The notes under the pieces were generated by a model, which saw only the letters and a program-made list of their open reading frames with translations, was not told where the DNA came from and ran no database searches. A program made the translations under genes and the position numbers. This document shows positions 26,173 through 38,100 of a DNA stretch of 50,212 nucleotides, piece after piece (positions within the stretch are counted from its first letter, which is position 1; each line of letters opens with the position of its first letter). Source of the stretch: a virus; the IMG/VR virus record IMGVR_UViG_3300025889_000173, positions 1 through 50,212 of that record. The stretch is one strand, 5' to 3'.

Positions 26173-29100
26173 TGGCGAAACTCCCAGGTGACGAGCAGGC
26201 TGCAGGTGGTGGATTTTCCAAACCAGAACCGACCGTAACAAAAGAGCCTCTGCCTCCGGTTGAGAATGCAGAACCTGCAATTGACCTCGCGCCGCAGCCT
26301 GAGTCTCAGTATCAAACCGATGACGAGCTTTATGCAGAGGCTATGAAATTCGTTGGCGGTCCAGATCAGCCGACATTTTCTATGCCAAATCTATTTGGCG
26401 ACGTTACCGGAGGTGAGCAGGAAAAGCCAGACGCCTACAAGGCGCTTGAGGATAACGGCACAGTTGCGAAGCTCGAACAGGATGTATCTGTTGCCCGCAA
26501 GCAAGAAGAGCAGAAGGCAATTGCGGACAGTAAGGATGGCAGCAATGTCATGCCTGAAGATCTGCGGCAATGGTATCAAAGGACGGCATCAGGCTATGAA
26601 TCCCCTGAAGCCACAAAGGCTTACTATGAAGATAAGGCTGGCAAGGCCAAGTACGCCCAGGAAGCTAACGTAAAGAACATCGAGAACGCACGCCGGTCGC
26701 TTCAGATCTGGGACGAGATGACGGGTGGAAAGCCGCTTCCACCGCAACTGAAAAGCACAAAGGAATGGCTGGACTGGTATGAAAAGCGCCAACCAAAACT
26801 TGAAACCGAGCAGCAGAGATTAGAGAAAGTCGTCAGCGGAGAAACGAAAGCACCGCCGCTGATGACCCTCACAAAGTCAACGACACAGAATGTCGCTGGC
26901 GGCCTTCAGGAGTTGGCCGGTAGCATTGTCGAAGGCGCTGGCATTGGTGCCGGGTTTGCTGGCCGCCTCATGGGCGCCGATATTTCCCCGGAAGACAATT
27001 CCGTCCAGCGGTTCGGCGCATGGATACAGGACAAGGCGCGCGAACTGTTCCCAGGCGATAAGGAGCGGCAGACGGATTTCAGCCAGAAGCTGGCGCGTGG
27101 CGCCGGTTCAGCCATCGGGTTTTATGGTCCTGGCGCCATCCTAAAGATCATGGGCGCCTCTAATAAAGTTCTAACGACGTTCGTTGCAACAACCGGCGCG
27201 CTCGCGGAAGGATCGTCAACCTTCAATGAGGCCATGAAATCTCTCAAAGAAGGGCGAGATATAAGCGTTCGAGGATCTGAAGAACTTGGAAAATTTATAG
27301 CCTTTGCTGGTGGCATATTCTTGGGCGCTACTGAAGCTCTTCCGATTGCGCGCATGATGGAGCGCAAGGGTGGCGGCTATGTTTACAGAACGCTCGTGCA
27401 GATGGCTGAAGAGGGCGGGCAAGAGTCATTTCAAACCTTTGGCGAGAATTACTTGGCCAAAGTGATCCACGATCCTGAACGCGAGCTTATGGACGGCGTT
27501 GTCGAGAACGGTGCGATTGGCGCGATTCTTGGCGGTTTGATGCAGGGCGGACAGTTTGCGTTTTCTAGGGAAGCCCGCCAATCCGTTCGTGACGAGCGTG
27601 CGATTGGCGTCCAAAAGGCAAGGGCTCTTGGCTTTGGTGGACCTGCCCAAGCCGCTCCAGCACAACCAGCAGCTCCGGCAGCTCCTGCACCAACAGCACA
27701 GCCGACTCAGGCGCAGGCACAAGCAACGGTCCAGGCCGCACCCACGCAGGCAGCTCCAGCAGCACAGCAGGCCGCCCCACCTGCTCCAAGAAAGCCAGCA
27801 CGGTCCTCTGCTGACCTCGGCGTTGGCGAGCCGATCAAGGGACTGGCAACGCCAGCAGGCGCATTTCCGACCGAGCTTGTCACGCCGGATGGATCGATGG
27901 CCATACCCGGTAAGTACGAGTGGGTCGAGGCCGGTGAAACAGTTGCCGCCAAAGGCGATATTCAGGGGCGTGATGTAAACCTCAAAGAACGCGCCAACAA
28001 GATCCAGTACATGGGTGCAAACTACGATGCCTTGCGTACCATGCCATCACGGTCGTCAGATGTTGGATCTCCAGCCATCGAAGAGCGCGGCACAACGATT
28101 TCCGGAAATAGCCGGATGGAAGCGCTTCTTGAGGTCTATAGAAATCCAGCGCTTGCAGCGGTTGCTGAACGGACACGGGCGATTTTTGCTGCGCAGCCGG
28201 GTGGCGCCGAGGCCATTGCAAAACTCAGAGAGCCAGCGCTTGTTTTCAAGATAGATCCGAGCGTTACGCCCGAGCAACTTGTGAAGTTTGCAGATCTGTC
28301 CAATCGGTCGTCCATTGAGGCCATGGGGCCATCGGAGCTTGGGCGCCGGGATGCGGCGGCAGCGGGCGCCGACATAATGCGTCTTTACGAGGGTGGAGAA
28401 TTTACCAGTGAGCGCAACCGCGAATTTATGCGGTCGTTCATGCAGGCCGCCATTCCACCCAATGAAATGCGTACCCTGTCACAGAACGGAATCCTGACCC
28501 CAGCAGGCGATCTGCGTTTGGCGGGCGCCGTCCTTGCCGAAGCCTATCAAGATCCGCGCCTGCTCGACATCATGTTGGAATCGAAGGATGACAACATCAA
28601 AGCGATCACGGGTGCCTTGCGCGATGCCGCTGGTCCGATCCTCGCCTTGAAGCAGGCCGTTGCCAACGGTGAAACGGATGCAGAGTTCGATGTCACGCCC
28701 TCGATTGTCGAGGCCGCCCTGTTTATCTCGCACGCGCGTCAAGCCAAGCAAACAATTGCCGACGCCTTGGCCCAGGAGGATCTTGTCAACCGGATCTCAC
28801 CGCTGGCTGAAATGGTCGTGAGGGCGTTTTATAATGAAAACCTGACCCGGCCCATCAGCCGGAAAGGCATGACAGAGTTCATCATATCCTATGCGACAGA
28901 GGCTAAGAAACACTCCAGCGGAGGCTTAATTCCAGATGCAACAACCCCCCAACAAATCATCGACATCAGCGCGAACAGGGTCATCTCAGGCCAAGTCTCA
29001 GACCTCACAGCAGACATCACAGATACCCTCGCAGAGAGCGCAGGCGTTGGCGGCGGGCTTGCTGCTGGGGATGGGACAACGGGATCTCAATCCGCAGTGG

Positions 29101-32100
29101 ACGGAGGCGGCGTTGCGCTTGATCAGCAAGCTGGAGACGTAAGAGATCCAAATCTTGAAGCGGGCGCCGTTGTTCAGACATCACAAATTGTTACAGAGGA
29201 AGATGGATCAAAATCAATAACATTAGAAACAAGTTATTCTGATGGTACAAAAACATCGCAAACTTATAGGGCTGTGAGAAGGACTGATGGGACATTTGGA
29301 CTTGAGGTAATTGAAGATGGAAAACCCTACCATTTCAATACCGATTTTGATTGGGCAAAAGGTGGGGTTCCCAGAAGTGCAATTAAAGTTGGCGGTGTTG
29401 CACATTTAGGAACGCCTCCTGAAAGTTTTCCTACTGCTGACAGCGCAATGGAAATGGCGTTCGGCCTTTATAAAATTGTCCCTGGACAACGCAGAGTTGG
29501 AACGCGCGGTCTTCCAGAAGCAACGTCTGAAACCACTCCAGATATCAACACAGAAGAGTTCGCAGCCAAGTTTGTACCTGGGCGACAAGCCAGCCAGAAG
29601 GAACGCAAGGGCGCCGTTGAGGCAGGTCAGCTTGGGTTCGACCTGTTTGCAGACGAGCCGCCGACACAGGACATGCGGGCCGCCTTCCGCAGTGTTCTTG
29701 CTGGCAAAGCCCCTCAAAAGGAATGGGCTGGCCTGATTGGCGCCACAACAAGCCAGATCGAGACACTGGAACTTGAGGCCATCAACGAGGGCCTTCTGCG
29801 TCAGACCAAGACAGGACAGGTCCGCCGCACGCCGCTGGCAAAGGAAGGCGCTGCTGCTCCAGAACAAGCGCCCGCAGAGGCCGTCAATCAGGCTGCAGAT
29901 CCGTCAATCGCAAAAGGGCCACCTCTCGACACGCCTCTAACTGTTGTTTTTGGAGGGAGTTTCAACCCGATCCATGAGGGGCATGCTCAAGCCATCCGCA
30001 ATGCCGTGTCCTTCTTGAAAACAAAGGGGTATAGCGTCTCGCGCGTCGTTATCGCTCCAACGCCAGACAAGTTGCTCAAGGACAAGCTGGGTGATCGTGC
30101 CTATCCCCTAGAAGATCGCGCAGCAATGGCTCGGCTTCAATTGGCCAACGATGCCGGGTTTGTTGTGGAAACTGGACCGGCCCTAGAAGTCGAGCAGATG
30201 GAGGGAAAGCCCAAGCGCACGCAGCTTGCCAATTGGGCGATGGAAAATTACCAAGACGGTTCAAATGTCATCAATGTGACGGGCGAAGATGCGGCGCCCG
30301 GAAGCCCGCCTATGTACCCATCTGCCTATCAGGGTGATCCAGGCACAAGTCACGAGGGTTATTATTATCTAGCCATGCCTCGTGATGAAGGCGACGGAAT
30401 GAGTTCATCCACGATCCGCAAGGCGCTGGTCGAGGGTAAGCCTGTTCCAGAAGGTATGATGGTGCCAGAGGCCCAATCCTATCTGATGGATCTCCTGAAT
30501 AAGAATCCGACCTTATTGACGGGGGAAACTCCAAAGGTTCCAGAGCCTCCGCCTCCTGTCGATATCGATGCTCCGAATTTTGGTCTTCCCCAAATTCCAA
30601 AGACATTGCCAGATGGGCATCCGTTGTTGAAATCCCATTGGGGCAACGAGAAAGAGAATCAAGACACCTCGCCAGAGCGCGAAGCCATGCGCGAGCGTTT
30701 GATCCAGCAGAGGTTTGAAGGGAAAAAACCATCAGGGTATCGTCCTATCGCCTATGTCATGGGCGGTGGATCAGCATCCGGAAAAGGCACCGTTCTCCAA
30801 GGTTTGGAAGAGGCTGGATACATCGATGATAACTTTGTGTTTCTCGATCCTGATGGTTTCAAGACAGGCGAGAAAGAGAAAAACCTTGATGGGATTCCGG
30901 AATATCAACAGATCCTAGATGAAGGTGATGGTCGCGCCGCTGGCGTTGTGCATGAGGAATCCAGCCATATCTTCAAGCGGGCGCGCGACCGTGCCATGAA
31001 CGGTGGTTATGACATCGTTCTGGACCGCACCCTTGGAAATCCCAAAAGAGCACTGGAAGAACTTGATGCTCTTGAAAAGAGGGGATACCGAATCATTTTG
31101 ATCGGTGTTTCCGTGCGTGCCGAGCTGGCCATTGATAGGGCTGTGGATAGAGCCAAGAAAGTCAACCGCTGGGTGCCTCTGAACGACGCACTGAAAACCC
31201 ATAAGGGATTCTCGAACGGCTTTGAATCCTATGCAGAAATTGCGCATACCGCCATATTGTTTGATACGGAAGTTCCTTACAAGGAACTTCCGCTCGTCAT
31301 GGCTGTGAAAGACTCAGATGTTCCTTTGACGATTGTCAATGAATCAGCGTATAATAACTTCCGTAAGAAGGGAGAGTTAGATGAAGAAGCCACCACACTT
31401 CGGACACTTAGAAGATCGCAAGCTGGAGTGGCCGCCCCGGTTCTCGAAGGAGGTATGGCAAGAGGCATTGAGGAAGCGCGAAGAGCAATTGAAGCGAAAC
31501 GCGCCGAGCGTGCCGGTGGCCTTCCCAGTGGACGAAGCCGACAAATAGAGTTTCCGGAAGGGGCAGATCCTGGGGCTTGGTATCGATCTGTCCTTCTGGA
31601 GCATGGCGTCAATCCGAAACTCTACGGTAAAGATCAAGCACGATCTCTCGAAAAAACAGGCAAAGAAATAGCCGATGGTGAAGTCAGGCTCGTCGTTGAA
31701 AACGGCGAGCTTATTCGTGAGGCGGACGTGGTTGGCATCGATGTCTATGCCAACATTCCAGGCCAAGGCCGGATGCGTCTCACGGAAGACCGGCAGGAAA
31801 TGAAGGACGGGCGCGTGGTGCGCCGCGAGGGCCTTCAGGCTGTTTCTGAAAAACTTCTTCCAGGCGAAGATCCAGCCACGACGGTTGGCCGTGCTCTTGA
31901 AGAAGAGCTTGGCGTGACACAGTTCAAGATGCTTGGAAACATTGTGCGGGAGCCAAAGGAGCCCTTTGTCAGCCCGCGCTATCCTGGCCTGAAGTCTCGC
32001 TATATCGTCAACATGGCGACGGTCGAAATCCAAGGAGATGATATAAAGCCGGGTGGCTATGTCGAAGAACAGAAAGACAAGACAAATTACTTCTTGTGGC

Positions 32101-35100
32101 AGCAGCCACCGCCTCAACAAGAACCAAGACTTCCATCTCCCCAAGGGCCGGTCACTCCACCACCGGCCCTTTCGATTCCGACCCAGGTGCGTATGGAACG
32201 CGCCGTTGCAGCCTACGAACAATCCTCGGGCACAACGGTCAACGCCATCGTTTCAGACTATGCAACCCAGATCTTCGATGCCCAGACTGATGTTGCTGCC
32301 GTTTCGGCACTGGTCGATCAGATCTCGAAAGATAAGGTCATCCGCAAGACTGATGCTCTGGTCTTGGCGCAGCTTGTCGGGTATCCTCCCAAGAAGTCCA
32401 CCACCAAGAAAGCCGCGCTTGAGTCGATTGTAAAGCGCGCCCAGGAACTGGCCGACAACCAGCCGGTTGCCAATCTCTTTGCGCAGGAGCAAGCCGATGT
32501 TTCAAATGGACCCGACCTTGTGGAACGAGCTGGCGGAGACGGTGCCGCTGCAGACCGATTGGGCCAAGCAAATGTTCCCGCTCCAGCAGGAGGATATGGT
32601 CAGCCAACTCAACCGGGAGGAACGGAAGGTGGCCAAGGAATCGGACCTGTCGGTGGCACGGGCGTACCTTCTGGTAATGCCGCTGCTCTGGGAGAACCAA
32701 GCGATCTCCCGTTTCAAGAGGGAGAGGCAGGATCTGGACTTGGAGGGAGCGCTGCCGAACGTGGAGACAGTGGACGAGGCGGTGATGTTGGCGTCGAAGG
32801 AGATCCCGCTCACAAAGTCCCAGCTAAAACAGTTGTCAAAGATGCTATCACTCCTGCCCGTGTAAAGTCTGAAGCCGAGCTTCAGGCCGAGGCGGACCTC
32901 ATCCCTGTGACGCTTGGTGATTTTGAGAACATCCAGGCGACACTCCCGACCGTCATCGCAGCCAACCAGCGCGATATCCTCACCGCTGAAACAGCGTTCG
33001 AAAGCGGCAAGAAGGGATTCCTCTTCACCAACGGAACAGGCACCGGAAAGACCTTCCTGGGTGCTGGCTTCATCAAGCGTCAGGTTGCAGCAGGAAAGGG
33101 CAACATCCTGATCCTGGCCCCCTCGCAGGGTATCTTGGATGGATGGGTCAAGACCGGGGAGATCATCAATCTTCCGATCAAGCGCCTGGAAAACACCAAG
33201 ACGGCGGGAGAAGGCGTTGTCGCCACCACCTATGCCAACTTGGAAGAGAACGCCAGCTTGGCCACGCGAGACTGGGATTTCGTGATTGCCGACGAGGCGC
33301 ATAGTCTATCTCAGAACAAGTCAGGCAATCCGACCAAATCCCTGCAAGCCTTCCGCGCCGTAACGAACAAGTCAACGTATGCGCGTGCCAACCTGATGAT
33401 GAAGGATCGCCTCGATGCGCTCAACGATACAAAGGTCGCCATCGAGGATCTGAAGGCCCAGGGCAAGACCAAGGAAGCTGCAGATCTCCACAATGAATAC
33501 CGCCACGATATGGCGATGTTCTTAAGGGATATCCAGTTTCTAGAAGACGAGATCCGCCAGAGAGATCAGGCCAAGGTTCTATTCTTGTCCGCCACACCGT
33601 TCGCCTACCGCAAGAGCACGGATTATGCGGAAGGATTCCTGTTCGATTATCCAGAAGAGTCGAATAGCTACGGAACGCCGGGAGGCCGTGATGCCTTCCT
33701 TGTCAAGAATTTCGGCTATGGATTCCGCTACAATCGCGCGGAAGAGCCTGGACCTGAAGTCAACACGGCTGTTCTTGAGCGAGAGTTCTATGAAAGCCTG
33801 AAGCGGCAAGGCGTTCTCTCGGGCCGTCGCCTGGAGATCGAGCCAGATTATGATCGCCGGTTTATCCTCGTGGATGATGCTGTTGGTGCTGGCATAGATC
33901 TGGCGCTCGAATGGCTAAATCAACAGCGTGGAAGCTATTCCTATCTGAGAGATTATTTTGCCGAGCGGTTCGACTATCTGTCTCGGCGCCGTTTGCTGGA
34001 AGCCTTGAAGGCAACGCATGCCGTCGAGCGCATCAAGACCGATATGAAGATGGGCCGGAAGGTCGTCGTGTTCCACGACTACATAGAGGGCGGCGGCATC
34101 AATCCATTCTTTATGGACGAGGAAACGCGCGCTTTAGAATTTACCAATTACGATTATGAGACGCGCAGATCGACCACCGTCAAGATGGGTGATCTCTACG
34201 ATACGTTCATTGAGTCCAATCCGTTCGTGAAGGACATGAATTGGGGCGGATTGAAAAACCCGATTGAAACCCTGACCAAAGCCTTTCCTGATGCCCTGGT
34301 CTACAATGGCCGCATTCCCAACAAGAAGCGCAAGCAGGCCAGAGATCTGTTCAACGACGACAAGTCCGGGCGCAGCGTCATCATCGTCCAGAGCGATGCA
34401 GGAGCGGCAGGTATCAGCTTGCACGACACGACCGGCAAGCATCAGCGCATTCTCTACAACCTCGGCCTTCCTGTGCGCCCGACCTATGCCATCCAGCAAG
34501 AAGGCCGCATCTACAGGCAAGGTCAGGTCAGCGATGCCATCCTGCGCTATATGTCCACCGGCACGAGCTGGGAGCGCTGGGCATTCTCGCAGACCATTGC
34601 CGAGCGTGCCTCCACGGCTGAAAACCTAGCCCTTGGCAACGAGGCCCGTCGCCTGCGCGATAGCTTCATCAATTCCTTCAACGATGCGTCCGAGGTGCCC
34701 CAGAACAAAGACGAGGGCAAGGGCGGCAAAGCCTATGATCGGGCGGATACGGCACCAGAGACAACGGATTACGAGCGCGCAAAGGCCATGTACTTCACCA
34801 CCCTCAAAAACCGCTCCAAGCGGTCGCAGAGGGAGGGGAATGATTACTATGCCACGCCCGAGCCTATTGGCCTCAAGATGGTTGAGTTTGCCGATGTGAC
34901 GAGCGGGGAATCGATCCTCGAACCGTCAGCCGGTCATGGCGCAATTTCCCGCTGGTTTACAGAATCCGCCAACCGCACGATCATAGAGCTGTCGAGCAAT
35001 CTGGCTTCCCAGGCGGCGCTCAATTCTCCCGGCGCCAAGATGGTCCAGGGGATGTTTGAAGACTTCAACACTGTGAACAAGTTCAACGGCATCACAATGA

Positions 35101-38100
35101 ATCCGCCGTTTGGATCTGGCGGATCTTTGGCGTTCGCCCATCTCCAGAAGGCCACACAGCATCTGCGCAATGGCGGTCGCATCGTCGCGATTCTGCCGCG
35201 TGGCGGCAAGGCTGACGAGCGCTATCAGGCATTCCAAGAGGACGAGGCCAATGCCAACATCTATGTGGCAGCGGAGATAGATCTTCCTGGCGTGACGTTC
35301 GAGAGGGCAGGAACGGGCGTCAACACGCGCCTTGTTGTGTTCGAGCGGTTCGACAATCCAGAGGATGCTCCAGACTTTGTTCTGCGCCGGGATTTCTCCA
35401 AGGTCGATACGGTCGCAGATCTGTTCGATCTGATGCAGGATGTGAGCCTGCGGGAGCGCAACCGCAATCCGCAAGCCGCCCCGCCGAAAGTGCGCCAGCC
35501 CAGGCCAGCGCCGGAAGCACAGACTCCGACACAGGCTGGCGTCTTTACAGAGGCTGGCGGACAAACATCGCTGGTCCGTCCCGTCACAACAGCAGAAGAG
35601 ATTGCAGCAGAAGCCGCGCGGCGCGGTCGCCCTGCGGCAGCCCAGCAGGATGTTGGAGGTTTGTTTGGGGATTCACGGTTCCAGACAGATCTGGTTGATC
35701 TGACACGTCAGCAACAAGCGCAGCAGGAACAGCCTGGGCGCGTCCAGCCGCCGCCGCCAGCCGCAGCTCCACCGCAAACGCCGCAGCAGCGCGCCAACGC
35801 CGTTCGCTTCACAACGGGCGAGACAAAGCACACCAAGACCGGCAAGCAGATCTTTGCGGCATCGATTGCGCAATTCGTTCCACGCAATGTCTATGAGGTG
35901 CTTCGCTCGATTGCCAAGAAGTATGGCGGCAACTATTCGACGTTCCGAGGTCGTGGTGCCATCCCTGGCTTCCATTTCTCAAGCGAGGACAACCGCGCCA
36001 ACTTCATCTCTGAAGCCTCCAACATCTCCATGGTGACAGGCAAGCCTCTTGGAGATGAAGAGATCATGCCGTCAATTGCTGGCGTAAGTGATCAAAATGA
36101 AACCATGCCGTCTATCTCTGGCGTTGTTGACCAGATCGGACAGCAGATTGCAGACAATGCCTCAGAGATTGCAGAGACCATCATTGCCGAGGCAAAGCGC
36201 CTTCTGCCCGCAGATGTCGCGGTGCGTGTCGAAGACTCCATCATCTATGGCAACATATCTCTGAACGGGTTCTATCAACCCGCTGCCAACCTTCTCAAGA
36301 TCTCCTTGGAGCAGGGCATTGATACAGCACTGGCCACTGCCCGCCATGAGGCCGTGCACGTATCCAGACTGGCCAACCTCTTCACCAAAGAGGAATGGAC
36401 CCTGCTTCTGGAGCGTTCGTCAAAGATCGGTATCGATTCCCAGATCACAGCAGATCTCAATGGCGAGCAAGTCTCCGCCATCCCCTATTACGAAAATATG
36501 TATCGCGATCAGGCAGCACGCCTCAATATCCAAGATGTAGAAGGCTATGTCTTTGAGCAGTTGAACCAAGAGCGTGTTGCCAAGATGTTAGAGACGCGCG
36601 TTGTCAAAGGCGTCTCGTTTGGTGAGCGCATCAACGCGATCCTAGATCGCATTGCCCAGTTGATTGAGGCCATCGTGAATGGCATCAGGGGCCTTGGCTT
36701 CCAGACCGCAGAAGGCGTTATGGAGCAATTCCAGTCTGGAGATATTGCGCGTCGGGCTCGGATCGAGCCACGCTTTACGGAGCGCGATGCGGTGCTGGAC
36801 GGGTTTGGCATGGTGATGCCAGCGATTTCAGGATGGCATGGAAGCCCATATGATTTTGAGAAGTTTGATATCACGAAAATAGGAACTGGTGAGGGCGCTG
36901 CTGCATACTCTAAAGGGCTATATATTGGTGGTGAGAGAGGCGTTGGTGAGTATTACCGTGATCAACTCGGTCGTCCAAAAGCTCGCGGACCAAAAGAAAA
37001 TGTATGGGATCTTGTCACAAACTATGGCCAGAAACCAGAAAATCTTGAGAATATCGTTTTAGATATGATCAAATTTGCTCCTGCCGATCAGATGAAAACG
37101 CAGGCAGAAGAAATGCTCAAGGTTGTTCGAGACGGATCGTGGCGCGATGTGAAGTCTGAGGGTGTTCTTTATGAGGTCCGCATCAACGCAGAACCAGAAG
37201 ACTTCCTTGATTGGGATAAGCCTTTGTCGCAGCAGCCTGAAAAGGCAATGCCTATAATCCAGAAGTTCATTGAAAAGCTAGGACCAACGCCGCCTGATGA
37301 AGCCGCTATTATCACGGCTCAGTTGTTTGATCAGCCTATTCCTACAGAAGCAGTTCCTTGGAATCTGGACGAAGATACATTGGAAGGATTATTTTCTGTA
37401 CTTGATAAAGGGGAGGCTGAACAGGCATTTCGCGAGGCAGGAATCCCAGGTGTTCGTTATCTCGATCAAGTGAGCAGAGGCCAGGGTAAAGGGACACACA
37501 ACTATGTAGTCTATGATGACTCTATCATCGAGATCGTTGCAAAGGATGACCGCCCGTTCGGCGCTGGCAACAACGTCGTAACCTCACGCGACAAGGGCGA
37601 CGGCACACGCATCCGCACCTACAAGGCAGAAGATGGCTTTGTCACGCTCTCAGAAACCCAGGACGGCACATGGTTCATCCAGTTCACCAACGGGAATGTG
37701 GCTGAAACACTGGCTGAAATCGAGGGCGACATTGGCCAGCGCATTGCCCCGGACGGCTGGCTGACGCCGGATGCCTACGACTACTGGAGCACGGCGGCGC
37801 CGGAAAAGGTCATGGGCCATGTTCCAGCAGGCCCCTTGTTCAACGATATGCTTGTGCCTCAAAACCTGATCCAGCCCGCGCTCGATACGCTCAACACGGT
37901 CATGGGGGAAAGCACCGACACCGATCAGCAGGCCCGCCTTGCCCGCCAGATCCATGCGCTGCGCACCCTTCAATTATCGTCCGGCGAGATCATGCCGTCG
38001 ATTGGCCGCCAGTTGCCCCAGCCGATCAGCCTGGGCTCGCAATCAACAGGGACCGGCGCCAACATGGAGCGCCCGGAAAAGTCCCTGTCGGATCTGGTAA

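Noticed and set aside
27556-27978. 140-codon plus-strand frame in the giant gene at the Pro/Ala/Gln linker
   Set aside because: Unlike the nested ORFs reported, it is Gln/Arg/Pro-rich low complexity with no ribosome site, so it is only a shifted reading of a repetitive linker.
32053-32433. 126-codon plus-strand frame in the giant gene after the Nudix-like domain
   Set aside because: The main frame there has ordinary domain-like sequence; the alternative product is Arg/Ser/Pro-rich and lacks a ribosome site.
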